Origin: Verrucomicrobia bacterium ADurb.Bin006
GTDB lineage: Bacteria; Verrucomicrobiota; Verrucomicrobiia; Limisphaerales; J093
DNA length: 64,000 bases
Direction of reading: 5' to 3'
Assembly (NCBI GenBank): GCA_002071485.1
Contig: MWFF01000130.1
Location: forward strand, 18,862 to 82,861
The notes beneath the pieces are model-generated. The model was not told where the DNA came from and ran no database searches. It saw only the letters and a program-made list of their open reading frames with translations. The position numbers were made by a program, and so were the translations under genes. This document shows, one piece after another, positions 25,982-36,490 of this stretch. Position 1 is the first letter of the stretch. The number at the start of each line of letters is the position of its first letter.

Positions 25982-28525
25982 TTAGCGGACAACGCGGAAA
26001 AACCGAGCTGGCTGGCTGGGGGACACGGTGGCGGGGCTGTCGAGCCCGGGCTCGTCTCGCCAAGGGCCGATGGGCGAATCGCTCGACTGGAGAGTGCCGG
26101 GTCCCTTCCAGGACACCACGGCCGTGGCCTGGTCCAATTCGATCGTGACGGACGCGGGCGCCGGGTCCGCGGATCGGAATCGAGCGAGCCCTTGCCGCGC
26201 CTTGCCGTCGATCGTGGTGAACGGGCCGCCCACCAGGATATTGCCGTCGGCGTCGACCGCGGCCGCGAGTGCCCCACGATCCATCCAACCCTTTGGTGCG
26301 AAGTCAGGATCGAGTGAGCCATCGGCGCGGACGACGGCCAGGTTGAGCCGCGTCGTGCCGTTGAATGACTCGAATTCGCCGACAATGACCCACCACCCGC
26401 CCGGTCCGAGCGCCGCGCCGTAGACAGCCGGCAGGTCGCCCCCCGCGATGCCTGCGCCCGGATCGAAGCTCTGATCGAGTGTTCCCTCGGGGTCAAGGCG
26501 GGCAATGCCGCGGTGCGGTTCGCTCTCGACCGTGCTGAAGGTGCCGGTGACGAGCAGGCGTCCATCGCCCTCGAGGGCGATGCCTGTGACGATCGGCAGA
26601 TCGCCATCGAGGAGGGACAACCCGCCGAAGTCGGAATCCAGCGAGCCATCGGGCCGCAGCCGGGCGAGACCCGATCGCGTTTGCCCATTCACGGTGTCGA
26701 AGTAGCCTCCGATGACAAGGCGTTCGTCGTCTTGCGCAACGATGGAATAGACATCCGGCGCGGCAACCCACGAGGCCACATGAGGATCGAATCCGGGATC
26801 GACGCCGCCCGAGGCGTCGAGGCGCGCCAGCCGAAAGCGGGGCACGCCGTTGACTTCGTCGAACAGTCCCCCGACCAGAATGTGGCCGCCGGGCTGAAGC
26901 GCCAGGCAGTAGACCTCGCCATTGGGCCCCAAGCCCGGATCGAATGTCGCGTCGAGTTGGCTATTGGCCGCAAGGCGAACCAGGTTGGCTCGAGACTTGG
27001 CCTGCACGGTGGCAAATCGTCCGCCCACGATCACCTCGCCCTGCGGTTGGAGAACGATGGCATTGACCACGCCGCCCTTGCTGACATGGGCGTCGAACGA
27101 TTCATCCAGCGCCCCATGCGGAAGGACTCGCGCCAGGGCCTGGCGGGGCTGGCCATCGACGCGTTCGAAATCCCCGCCGACCAAAATCCGGCCGTCCTCC
27201 TGCACCGTGATCGCATTCACCGAGCCAACCCGCTCGACGATTCGGTTGGAATCCGAATAGTCCGGATCGGCCGATCCGTCCGCGTGCAGCCGCCCGAGGT
27301 TGTGGCGGACTTCCGTACCGATCTGCGAGAATTGCCCCGCCACCAGGATGCGCCCGTCGCCCTGGACTGCGACCGCCATGCCGACACCCGCCGATCTCCC
27401 GGCCGTTTGCAGGCCTGGCCCCGGGTCAAACGTCTCGTCCGGTGCGCCGCCGGCCTCGAGCCGTGCGATCCCCGGGTGCAGGCTCTCTCCGAACCGATCG
27501 AAATCGCCCGTCACCACGATCCGGCCATCCGGTTGAATCGCCAGATCGCGCACCGCGTCCACAACGACATCGCGCCAGCTATCGCCCTCGAAACTGGGGT
27601 CTGCGACTCCCGTCTGCTGCAAGCGGGCCAGGCCGAAGAGCGCCTGGCCCTCCAACTGGTCAAAGCGCCCGGCGACAAGCAGATAACCGTCCTCCTGACG
27701 GCGCACCAACGCGACGCTGACCAATCCTTGGCTCCAGTCCAGGTCGGGGTTGAACTCGGGCACCACGTTGCCTTCGGCGTCAAGCCGGACCAAACCGGGG
27801 CGTGTTTGCCCGTCGAACTTCGTGAACAACCCGGCAACCACAACACCCCCGTCGGGCAGCGGCGCCAGGTCCTGCACAATCCCGAAGGCGTCTTCGACTC
27901 CCGCGCCGGGATCGAATGTCTCATCGAGGGCGCCGTCGGGCTTCAACCGCGCCACGCAGGCGCGCGGGGCCGATTCGACCGTGCGGAACTGGCCGCCGAT
28001 GAAGAGGCGCCCGTCTTCGAGAACCCGCACCACATCGATTCTGCGCGACCGTTGTCCGTCCACATGCGGCGCGAAGGCCTCATCGAGGTTCCCCTCGGAG
28101 TCGACCCGGGCCGCACCGTGCCGCGCCTGGCCGGCCACGCTCGTGAAATCGCCTCCGAACACAATCTTCCCATCCGGTTGGAGTGCGACGGAGTTGACGG
28201 CGCCCTCGACTCCGGGCCACAGCGCAAAACTCGTGTCCACCGCGCCGTCCGTATCGAGCCGGACCAACCCGCTGATGGGGCGTCCATGAAAGAACTCGAA
28301 CCGGCCCGCGACGATCGCCTTGCCATCGGCCTGCACTGCGACCGCTCGCAAATCGGCGTCGGCTGTGGTGGTGAAAGATGGACCGAAATGGGGATCGAGG
28401 CCGGGCGATGAACCCGCCTCGGCCAACGCCGCCATCGCGAACCATGCCGCCAATGAGACGCCGAGCCGGCCCGGGCGCGCTCGGGCTGGCAGCCTAACTC
28501 GATTGGCACAGCACTCGGATACCAC
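25982..28525 (-). CDS. Delta-60 repeat beta-propeller protein
   Basis: 847-aa exported protein made mainly of delta-60 repeats, each with a pattern like VALQPDGKIVFGGDF followed by an RL..DG..D..F segment. I count about 14 such repeats from residue 60 to 770, which would fold into one or two beta-propellers. The N-terminus has a hydrophobic stretch (GVSLAAWFAMAALAEAG), probably a signal. The last 60 residues (SVTIELDQATAVVSWKGPG... ARFFRVVR) form a small beta-sandwich module like those on the MBL hydrolase and cyclophilin. The start codon is GTG at 28525; no ATG lies close. No catalytic motif is visible; binding or structural function is possible. Confidence 0.82.
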   Translation of the reverse strand: MVSECCANRVRLPARARPGRLGVSLAAWFAMAALAEAGSSPGLDPHFGPSFTTTADADLRAVAVQADGKAIVAGRFEFFHGRPISGLVRLDTDGAVDTSFALWPGVEGAVNSVALQPDGKIVFGGDFTSVAGQARHGAARVDSEGNLDEAFAPHVDGQRSRRIDVVRVLEDGRLFIGGQFRTVESAPRACVARLKPDGALDETFDPGAGVEDAFGIVQDLAPLPDGGVVVAGLFTKFDGQTRPGLVRLDAEGNVVPEFNPDLDWSQGLVSVALVRRQEDGYLLVAGRFDQLEGQALFGLARLQQTGVADPSFEGDSWRDVVVDAVRDLAIQPDGRIVVTGDFDRFGESLHPGIARLEAGGAPDETFDPGPGLQTAGRSAGVGMAVAVQGDGRILVAGQFSQIGTEVRHNLGRLHADGSADPDYSDSNRIVERVGSVNAITVQEDGRILVGGDFERVDGQPRQALARVLPHGALDESFDAHVSKGGVVNAIVLQPQGEVIVGGRFATVQAKSRANLVRLAANSQLDATFDPGLGPNGEVYCLALQPGGHILVGGLFDEVNGVPRFRLARLDASGGVDPGFDPHVASWVAAPDVYSIVAQDDERLVIGGYFDTVNGQTRSGLARLRPDGSLDSDFGGLSLLDGDLPIVTGIALEGDGRLLVTGTFSTVESEPHRGIARLDPEGTLDQSFDPGAGIAGGDLPAVYGAALGPGGWWVIVGEFESFNGTTRLNLAVVRADGSLDPDFAPKGWMDRGALAAAVDADGNILVGGPFTTIDGKARQGLARFRSADPAPASVTIELDQATAVVSWKGPGTLQSSDSPIGPWRDEPGLDSPATVSPSQPARFFRVVR

Positions 28526-28673
28526 AGATTTCAGGAGCAGGATCGACCCATTCCGTCCGCAACGGCTCTCGGACAGAACCTGGTTGCGTCACCCATCAAG
28601 GAGCAGATAAAGAGCAGATGTTGTGCCGGGAACTTCCGCCACACCCGCCCGGCGTGTCCCGGGCACCCTCCAA

Positions 28674-29783
<1,110 letters not shown>

Positions 29784-29792
29784 AATCCGCCG

Positions 29793-30203
29793 TCACCGCA
29801 CCTCGATCCTCAGCGCTTTGACTCGGGCGCGAAGCTTGCGGTAGAGCGGGTGCTTGCGGAAGGAGGCCAGGTCCGGATCCCGAGCCAGCCAGCGGAAATC
29901 GCGATACCCGCGGTCGATGGCGAGGTTGAGGGCCGCGTAGGCGGCATCAAACTGGTTGGTGAGGGCGTAGCTGCAGGCGAGGTTGTAATGGGCCAGCGGA
30001 TCTTCCGGCCGCAGGCGGGCCAACTGCGCGTCCACGCGCAGCCCGTCCTCGAAGCGCCCGCGGCGCGAGTAATCGTCGGCGAGGAGCCTCAGGGCGTCGT
30101 CATAGCACGGATCGCGTCGTGTGAGTCCCTCGAGGAACCCGATCTCGATGTCCAAATTGCGGCGTTCGTCGCGGCGCAGCTTCTCTCTCCTGGTCTCAGC
30201 CAT
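29793..30203 (-). CDS. Small TPR protein
   Basis: 136-aa soluble protein with about three TPR-like helix pairs: LDIEIGFLEGLTRRDPCYDD, then LLADDYSRRGRFEDGL, then LAHYNLACSYALTNQFDAA. It has no signal peptide, so it is likely cytoplasmic. The ATG at 30203 (MAETRREKLRRDERR) is chosen; an ATG at 30221 gives six more residues. It stands 9 bases upstream of mtnA and is probably co-transcribed with it. Small TPR proteins like this are often encoded near housekeeping genes in this group; no partner is known. The gene is divergent from the fucosidase gene. Confidence 0.75.
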   Translation of the reverse strand: MAETRREKLRRDERRNLDIEIGFLEGLTRRDPCYDDALRLLADDYSRRGRFEDGLRVDAQLARLRPEDPLAHYNLACSYALTNQFDAAYAALNLAIDRGYRDFRWLARDPDLASFRKHPLYRKLRARVKALRIEVR

Positions 30204-30317
30204 ATACCCGGGCCGGATCATGCCAGCCGTTGCGGCAGCGTCAAGGGACAGTGAAGGACCCGCCGCGGTGTCCTCACAAGCTTGACGCTGGGGCGGGCCT
30301 GGGAAACCCTTGCCTCC

Positions 30318-32741
30318 ATGATTCGCATCCGATTCGTCGGCGGGCTTGCTTTTGCGCTCGGGCTGGCCGCCTGGCTGCCGGGGATCCCCGGAGCGGCTTT
30401 GGGGGCGGCATCTTTGCCATCTTCGCCGTCGGCGGCAACCGGCGCCCCTGGGGGGCTCAGAATCTGGTTTGCCGAACCGGCGACAAACTGGGAGAAGCAG
30501 GCATTTCCGATCGGCAACGGGCGTGTGGGGGCGATGGTGTTCGGAGGGACCGGGCGTGAGCGCATCCAGCTCAACGAGGACACGCTCTGGTCGGGCGGCC
30601 CGCGCGACACCACCAACCCCGAGGCGCTCAAGCACCTGCCCGAGGTGCGGCGGCTCCTGTTCGACGGGCGGCCGGACGAGGCCGTCAAGCTGGCCCAGGA
30701 GCATCTCATGGGCAGACCCATGAGGGTCAAACCGTACCAGTCGCTCGGTGATCTGCGCCTCGATTTTCCGGGTCACGAAGCGGCCCAGGACTACCAGCGC
30801 GAGCTGGATCTCGAAAGGGCGGTTGTGCGCATCCAGTACCGGGTTGGGGAGATCCGGCACACGCGCGAGCTCTTTGCGAGCCATCCCGATCAGGTGCTCG
30901 TGCTGCGCCTCACCTGCTCGAGGCCGGGCGGTTTGACGTTCTTTGCGACGCTGGATCGCGAGCAGGATTTCCGGACCAGCACGCGTTCGCCCGATCGCGT
31001 GCTGCTGCAGGGACAGGTGGATGGCGGGCAGGGCACCGAGTACTGCGCCGTTCTTCAAGCCAACGCCCAGGGCGGCCAGATGTTCGCCCCGGCGCGCCGC
31101 CTCGAAGTGCGGAACGCGACATCGGTCACCCTGGTTCTGGGGGCGGCGACGAGCTTCGGCGGGCGCGACGCGCTGCAGGTCGCCACCGAAGATGTCGAGG
31201 CGGCGATCCGCAAGCCGTACGCCGCCCTGGTGGCGGCGCACGTGCGTGATTACCAGGCGTTGTTTAACCGGGTCAGCCTCGATCTGGGCGGGGCGGACGC
31301 CGCGGTCCACCCCACCGACGCGCGGCTGGCGGCGATGAAGAAAGGCGGGAACGACCCGCATCTGCTGGCCACCTATTTTCAGTTCGGACGGTACCTGTTG
31401 ATCTCGAGCTCTCGTCCGGGCGATCTGCCGGCGAATCTCCAGGGTCTTTGGGCTGAGGGCATGAACCCGCCCTGGAACAGCGATTACCATCTGAACATCA
31501 ATCTCCAAATGAACTACTGGCCCGCCGAGACCACGGCCCTTTCCGAATGCCACCAGCCGCTGTTCGAGCTGATCGAGTCGCTGCGCGAGTCGGGCCGGCG
31601 CACGGCCCGGGTGCACTACGGCGCTCGCGGCTGGGTGGCGCATCACTTGACCGATGTGTGGGGGTTCACCACGCCCGCGGACGGCGCGGGCTGGGGATTG
31701 TGGCCGATGGGCGCGGCGTGGCTTTGCCAGCATCTGTGGGAGCATTTCGCGTTTACGGGCGACCGGACGTTTCTGGCCAGGCGGGCTTATCCGCCCATGA
31801 AAGAAGCCGCGGAGTTCTTCCTCGATTTCCTGGTCGAGGATTCGAAAGGCCGGCTGGTGAGCGGGCCATCCAGTTCGCCGGAGAACACCTACCGCCTCCC
31901 GAACAGCACGAAGGGAGGACTGTGCATGGGGCCCTCGATGGACTCGCAAATCATCCGGGATCTCTTCTCGAATTGCATCCGAGCCTCCGAGATCCTCAGG
32001 ATCGACGCCGAGTTCCGCGGCCAGCTCGCCGCCACCCTGGCCAAACTGCCGCCCACTCAGATCGGACGCCACGGCCAGATCATGGAATGGTCCGAGGATT
32101 ACGATGAACCGGAGCCGGGGCATCGGCACATCTCCCACCTGTTTGCCCTGCACCCGGGCAGAGAGATCACCCGCACCGGCACGCCCGAACTCGCCCAGGC
32201 GGCCCGGAAGACGCTCGAACGCCGGCTCGCGCACGGCGGCGGCCACACCGGCTGGAGCCGGGCGTGGATTCTGAACTTCTGGGCGCGGCTGGGAGACGCC
32301 GACAAGGCGCACGAGAATCTGCTGGCATTGCTCCGCCAAAGCACGGCGCCCAACCTGCTGGATCTGCATCCGCCCTTCCAGATTGACGGCAACTTCGGAG
32401 GCACGGCCGGCCTCGCGGAGATGCTTCTCCAAAGCCACGCCGGGGAAATCGAGTTGCTGCCCGCCAAACCGTCCGCCTGGGCCGATGGGCACGTCAGCGG
32501 ATTGCGCGCCCGGGGCGGGTTCGCCGTCGATCTCGCGTGGCGGGGCGGACAATTCGAGTCGGGGCGCATCGAATCGCTCGACGGGGCTGTGTGCCGGCTC
32601 CGGTGTCCGGTCCCGGTCACCGTGCGCTCGGGGTCGGCGCGCGGCGCCGTGGTAAAGACGAGGCCGCTAGCCACCCAGGCGATCGAGTTCGCCACGAAAC
32701 GGGGCGGGGAGTATTTTCTGGCGAGGCGCGATGCACACTGA
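30318..32741 (+). CDS. GH95-type alpha-L-fucosidase, exported
   Basis: 807-aa secreted glycoside hydrolase of family 95, which removes alpha-1,2-linked L-fucose or related L-galactose residues. The signal peptide begins at the ATG at 30318 ([20 protein letters not shown]). The N-terminal beta-sandwich has [15 protein letters not shown] and [13 protein letters not shown]. The catalytic alpha/alpha barrel contains [20 protein letters not shown] followed by [15 protein letters not shown], with the Asn pair expected to activate the catalytic water, and [20 protein letters not shown] with the acid residue. The gene overlaps moxR by 11 bases, so it is probably co-transcribed with the Bat-type genes. 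The enzyme fits with the sialidase and GH106-like gene. Confidence 0.9.
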   Translation: MIRIRFVGGLAFALGLAAWLPGIPGAALGAASLPSSPSAATGAPGGLRIWFAEPATNWEKQAFPIGNGRVGAMVFGGTGRERIQLNEDTLWSGGPRDTTNPEALKHLPEVRRLLFDGRPDEAVKLAQEHLMGRPMRVKPYQSLGDLRLDFPGHEAAQDYQRELDLERAVVRIQYRVGEIRHTRELFASHPDQVLVLRLTCSRPGGLTFFATLDREQDFRTSTRSPDRVLLQGQVDGGQGTEYCAVLQANAQGGQMFAPARRLEVRNATSVTLVLGAATSFGGRDALQVATEDVEAAIRKPYAALVAAHVRDYQALFNRVSLDLGGADAAVHPTDARLAAMKKGGNDPHLLATYFQFGRYLLISSSRPGDLPANLQGLWAEGMNPPWNSDYHLNINLQMNYWPAETTALSECHQPLFELIESLRESGRRTARVHYGARGWVAHHLTDVWGFTTPADGAGWGLWPMGAAWLCQHLWEHFAFTGDRTFLARRAYPPMKEAAEFFLDFLVEDSKGRLVSGPSSSPENTYRLPNSTKGGLCMGPSMDSQIIRDLFSNCIRASEILRIDAEFRGQLAATLAKLPPTQIGRHGQIMEWSEDYDEPEPGHRHISHLFALHPGREITRTGTPELAQAARKTLERRLAHGGGHTGWSRAWILNFWARLGDADKAHENLLALLRQSTAPNLLDLHPPFQIDGNFGGTAGLAEMLLQSHAGEIELLPAKPSAWADGHVSGLRARGGFAVDLAWRGGQFESGRIESLDGAVCRLRCPVPVTVRSGSARGAVVKTRPLATQAIEFATKRGGEYFLARRDAH

Positions 32742-33720
32742 CTTGCAGCCGCTCGAAGCGGCCATTGGGGGGCATCAAGCGCGGTTGGAGGCGCTGCGCG
32801 CGGAGATGGCGCGTTCGATTGTGGGGCAGCAGACGCTGATCGAGCGGCTCCTGGTCGGCCTGCTCGCCAACGGCCACGTCCTGCTCGAAGGCGTGCCCGG
32901 CCTGGCCAAGACCGCCACCGTCAATGCCCTGGGCCAATGCCTCCACCTCAAGTTCGCCCGCGTCCAGTTCACGCCGGATCTCCTGCCGGGCGATCTGATC
33001 GGCAACCTGGTCTTCAACCCGCGCGACAACAGCTACCACACGCGCAAGGGGCCGATCTTCGCGAACCTGGTCCTGGCGGACGAAATCAACCGCGCCCCGG
33101 CCAAGGTGCAGAGCGCGCTGCTCGAAGCGATGCAGGAACGACAGGTCACGATTGGCGAACAGAGCTTCCCTCTGCCCTCTCCCTTTCTGGTCTTGGCAAC
33201 GATGAATCCGATCGAGCAGGAGGGAACCTATTCGCTCCCGGAAGCGCAGGTGGACCGCTTCATGCTGAAGGTCGTGGTCACCTATCCGACCGAACCCGAG
33301 GAACGGCAGATCATGGCCCTGATGGCCCGGACGGCTCCGCGCCCGCCGCTGACGACCGTGGTGCGACCCGAGGATATCCTGGCCATGCGCGCGCTGGTCG
33401 ATCAGGTGTTCGTCGACGAGCAGGTGTCGGACTATATCGTGCGGCTGGTGTTCGCCACGCGGGATCCGTCGACGGTGGCGCCGCGCCTGGCGCCGTTCAT
33501 CCGGTTCGGCGCGTCGCCCCGGGCCTCGATCAACCTCTCGCTGGCGTCCAAAGCGCTCGCGTTCCTCCGCGGGCGTCCGCACGTCACGCCCGAGGACGTC
33601 AAGGCGGTCGCGGCGGACGTCCTCCGCCACAGGGTGCTGACGACATTCGAGGCCGATGCGGACCGGATGACCTCGGAGCACATTGTGGCGGAGTTGCTCG
33701 CCCAGGTGCCGGTGCCTTGA
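32731..33720 (+). CDS. MoxR-family AAA+ ATPase
   Basis: 329-aa MoxR-type AAA+ ATPase, a chaperone-like motor usually acting on vWA-domain proteins. Walker A is GVPGLAKT (54-61), Walker B LADEIN (115-120), with sensor motif LATMNP and QVDRFMLKV later. The start overlaps the GH95 gene by 11 bases. Immediately downstream the reading is interrupted by about 200 bases carrying a palindromic repeat before the DUF58 gene. The downstream order DUF58, DUF4381, two vWA proteins and TPR protein is that of a MoxR/Bat locus. Role is inferred from the family. Confidence 0.92.
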   Translation: MHTDLQPLEAAIGGHQARLEALRAEMARSIVGQQTLIERLLVGLLANGHVLLEGVPGLAKTATVNALGQCLHLKFARVQFTPDLLPGDLIGNLVFNPRDNSYHTRKGPIFANLVLADEINRAPAKVQSALLEAMQERQVTIGEQSFPLPSPFLVLATMNPIEQEGTYSLPEAQVDRFMLKVVVTYPTEPEERQIMALMARTAPRPPLTTVVRPEDILAMRALVDQVFVDEQVSDYIVRLVFATRDPSTVAPRLAPFIRFGASPRASINLSLASKALAFLRGRPHVTPEDVKAVAADVLRHRVLTTFEADADRMTSEHIVAELLAQVPVP

Positions 33721-33729
33721 AGTTTCTCG

Positions 33730-33904
33730 TTCATGGTCCTCAAGCGCATTCAACTGTTGAGTTTTAACCCGTCCCGTGAACTGTGTATCCGTAGCCGCGG
33801 ACGTAAGTCCGCGCCATCTCGCTCCGCAAAGACGGGAATCAGCGCCGACTCACGTCGGCGGCTACAAACCGGTTCATGGTCCCCAGTGCGCACTCAACCG
33901 TTGA
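33730..33904. repeat. Imperfect direct repeats bracketing a palindromic element
   Basis: Two imperfect copies of a 31-32 base sequence, each starting TTCATGGTCC and ending near the CAACNGTTGA pattern, lie at 33730-33760 and 33873-33904. They bracket the palindromic element at 33791-33865, between moxR and the DUF58 gene. The layout could be a duplication at an insertion or a repeat-rich spacer. No gene is seen in the segment. Confidence 0.6.
33791..33865. repeat. 75-bp palindromic repeat element
   Basis: The ends start GTAGCCGCGGACGTAAGTCC and finish CACGTCGGCGGCTAC; the two 23-base arms are inverted copies matching at 20 of 23 positions, with about 29 unpaired bases between. The element has the size and form of a REP/BIME-like or miniature inverted-repeat element. 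It would fold strongly in RNA and could affect expression of the genes on either side. Confidence 0.8.
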
Positions 33905-33920
33905 ATCGCAGCGCCTCCCC

Positions 33921-34901
33921 ATGAAGCGCGCCCCGTCACATCACCTCCCGCCGCCGATTCGGACCGAGGGGAGCGCGTCACCGGGCCGCGCGCCCGCCTC
34001 GCACGGCGCGACCGAAATCATGCGGCGGGTGCGCCTGGTCGAGCTGCGCGCCCGGCGGTTCGTGGAAGATCTGCTCGCCGGCCCCTACCGTTCGGTGTTT
34101 CGGGGTCGGGGGCTCGAATTCGACCAGGTCCGCGCCTACGAGCCGGGAGATGACGTGCGCAGCATCGACTGGCACACCACAGCCCGCACGGGGGCTGTTC
34201 AGATCAAACAGAGCGTCGAGGAACGATCGCTGACGGTGATGCTGGCGGTGGATGTGAGCGCCTCGGGCGATTTCGGGTCGGTGCCGCAGAGCAAACGCGA
34301 GCTGGCCGCCGAGCTGGCGGCGGTCCTCGCCCTCAGCGCGGTCCTGAACAACGACCGTGTGGGACTGCTGCTCTTCACGGACGCCGTCGAGTGCTATCTC
34401 GCGCCCCGCACCGGGCGCCGCCAGGCCCTCGCCATTGTCTCGGCCATCCTCACACACCAGGCCCGTTCACCCCGCACCTCGCTGCGCCAGGCCCTCCAGA
34501 TCCTCGGCAACGCGCTGCAACGGCGCGCGACGGTGTTTGTGCTGTCGGATTTCTGCGACGACGGATTCGAGCGCGCGCTGCGTCTGGCCGCGCGGCGCCA
34601 CGACGTGGTTGCCATGTGTGTCCATGACCCCGTCGAGGCGCGCCTGCCGGAGGTCGGGTGGCTCGTGTGCGAGGATGCGGAAACGGGAGAGGTGGTCGAG
34701 TTGAATACCCGCGACCCCGCCGTGCGGCACGCCTTCGAGACGCAGCGCCTGGCCCGAACCGCGCGTCTGACCGACATCTTCCGCCGTGCCGGCGTCGAGA
34801 GCGTCACCTGTCAGACCAATCAGCCCTATCAGCGCGCCCTGCTTCAGTTCTTCGAACAACGCCTGCGCCGACTCCGACTGGCGCCCCCCGCGGACGGATG
34901 A
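33921..34901 (+). CDS. DUF58 protein of the Bat-type operon
   Basis: 326-aa DUF58 protein. The signature GLEFDQVRAYEPGDDVRSID followed by WHTTARTG is at about residues 64-91, and the rest (VMLAVDVSASGDFG, a vWA-like segment) looks like a degenerate vWA fold. No membrane helix is evident. The ATG at 33921 lies right after the repeat element; an alternative Met (MRRVRLVEL, base 34020) would remove the low-complexity N-terminus. It overlaps the DUF4381 gene by four bases (ATGA). It is different from the DUF58 protein at 17777, which has membrane segments and pairs with a transglutaminase. Confidence 0.85.
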   Translation: MKRAPSHHLPPPIRTEGSASPGRAPASHGATEIMRRVRLVELRARRFVEDLLAGPYRSVFRGRGLEFDQVRAYEPGDDVRSIDWHTTARTGAVQIKQSVEERSLTVMLAVDVSASGDFGSVPQSKRELAAELAAVLALSAVLNNDRVGLLLFTDAVECYLAPRTGRRQALAIVSAILTHQARSPRTSLRQALQILGNALQRRATVFVLSDFCDDGFERALRLAARRHDVVAMCVHDPVEARLPEVGWLVCEDAETGEVVELNTRDPAVRHAFETQRLARTARLTDIFRRAGVESVTCQTNQPYQRALLQFFEQRLRRLRLAPPADG

Positions 34902-35437
34902 ACGAGACGAACCTCATCGAGGATCTGCGCTTGCTCTCGCCCCCCAGTTTCGGTTGGGCGCTTGCCGCGGCGGCGGTGGCGGCCTGCGGCCTCCTTCTGG
35001 CTCTGGCCCTCCGTGGCAAGGCGCGGCGCGAGCGGACATCACCCCCCGGGACGCCGGACGCCCCCGCGCCGTGGGATTGGGCCCTGGCCGAGCTCGAACG
35101 TTTCACCGGTCTGTTGCGAACGGATCGGTCGCGCGACTACGGCATCGCCGCCACCGGCGTTCTCCGCGGCTATGTCGAGGCGCGCTATGGATTGCGCGCC
35201 CCGCGCCTGACGACCGAGGAGTTCCTCACGGCGGCGGGGGCGTCGGACGCCCTTCCCGCGGCGGACCGGCAGCACCTGGGGCGATTTCTTCAATTGTGCG
35301 ATCTGTGCAAATTCGGACGCTACCTGGCAGATGTAGGCGAGTTGCAGGAACTGCACGCGGCCGCTCTCGCGTTTGTGCTGCGGTCGCGTCCGGAGTCCGC
35401 CGCGGCTCCAATCGAGGGAATCACCCATGTCGAGTGA
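34898..35437 (+). CDS. DUF4381-like single-helix membrane protein
   Basis: 179-aa protein with one membrane helix (FGWALAAAAVAACGLLLALA) near the N-terminus and a soluble C-terminal domain. Position, size and topology match the DUF4381-type protein found between DUF58 and the vWA genes in MoxR/Bat loci. It overlaps the DUF58 gene by ATGA and is followed by a 99-base gap before the BatA-like gene. Its own function is unknown; the family is thought to organise the membrane side of the complex. Confidence 0.72.
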   Translation: MNETNLIEDLRLLSPPSFGWALAAAAVAACGLLLALALRGKARRERTSPPGTPDAPAPWDWALAELERFTGLLRTDRSRDYGIAATGVLRGYVEARYGLRAPRLTTEEFLTAAGASDALPAADRQHLGRFLQLCDLCKFGRYLADVGELQELHAAALAFVLRSRPESAAAPIEGITHVE

Positions 35438-35536
35438 TCTGGCAAAGCCGGGCCGCTGTGATCGGTCGGTGCGCCATCGTGGCGGGCCGTCGGGCCAACT
35501 GACCGCCGTGAATGCAGTTCGGGGAAGGACGCGCTC

Positions 35537-36490
35537 ATGAGCGATGGATTCCGTTTCGCCTCACCGGCCTGGTTGCTTGCTCTGACCCTGCTGGCGCTGC
35601 TCGCCTGGCGCCGCGGGCGAGCCGGACCCGGCGCGGCCCTCGTCTTCAGTTCGGTCCTTTTGTTGCGTTCTGCCGCCCAGGCGCTGCGCCGCGCCCCGGG
35701 ACGCGCAGTGCTGGCCCCGCGACTGGGCGTCCTGGCCTTGGTGATCCTGGCTCTGGCACGCCCGCAGGTTCCAAAAGCCGAGATGCGGGAAGACGCGCGC
35801 GGAATCAATCTGATGCTGGCTCTGGATTTCTCGGGTACGATGCGGACTCGGGACTTTTTTCTGGACGGGCGCCAGGTCACCCGCTCGGCCGCCCTGCAGC
35901 GCATTTCCGCCGAGTTCATCCGCGCGCGCCCCCACGATCGCATCGGCGTGGTCTGCTTTGACCGCGACGCCTACCTGGCCAGCCCGCTGACGCTCGATCA
36001 CGAATGGCTGCTTGAACGATTGGCCGGCGAGACCAACGGCGTCGGAACCGATGTCGGGTCGGGGCTCGTCGTGGCCGCCCACCATCTCCAGCGCCACACC
36101 AACGAGACCCGCGTCGTTCTCCTGATCACCGATGCCGAAAACATCAGCGCCGGACCCGAGCCGGAAGCCGTGGCTGAAGCGCTTCACGGGCTGGGCATCC
36201 GGCTGCATTGCATCCAACTCCTCAGCCCGCAGCAGGCCGCGTTCAGGGATGAATTGAGCGAGGCGTTGACTCGCGCCGCCGCCCGGACGGGCGGCGAGTT
36301 CTTCCGGGTGCGGAGCGGGGCGGATTTGCGTGCCGTTTCCAGGGCCATCGATCGGCTCGAGAAGCAGAAGCTCAGCGATGTGCGGCAGAAGGGATGGCGC
36401 GAGTTGTTTCCTTGGCTTGGGTGGGCGGCGCTCGGCTTGTTATTCATCGAGCAAGCCCACTCGCACACGCGCGGACGCAGGCTGCCATGA
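35537..36490 (+). CDS. BatA-like vWA-domain membrane protein
   Basis: 317-aa protein with N-terminal membrane segments, a vWA domain and a C-terminal membrane helix (LFPWLGWAALGLLFIEQA). A good ribosome-binding site (AAGGA) sits 8 bases before the ATG. The metal-ion-dependent adhesion site that should read DxSxS is DFSGT (97-101), with Thr for the last Ser; the Thr and Asp of the later motifs are kept (GTDVGSG, ITDAEN). The gene overlaps the next vWA gene (ATGA). It is likely to assemble with its partner and the MoxR ATPase. Confidence 0.87.
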   Translation: MSDGFRFASPAWLLALTLLALLAWRRGRAGPGAALVFSSVLLLRSAAQALRRAPGRAVLAPRLGVLALVILALARPQVPKAEMREDARGINLMLALDFSGTMRTRDFFLDGRQVTRSAALQRISAEFIRARPHDRIGVVCFDRDAYLASPLTLDHEWLLERLAGETNGVGTDVGSGLVVAAHHLQRHTNETRVVLLITDAENISAGPEPEAVAEALHGLGIRLHCIQLLSPQQAAFRDELSEALTRAAARTGGEFFRVRSGADLRAVSRAIDRLEKQKLSDVRQKGWRELFPWLGWAALGLLFIEQAHSHTRGRRLP

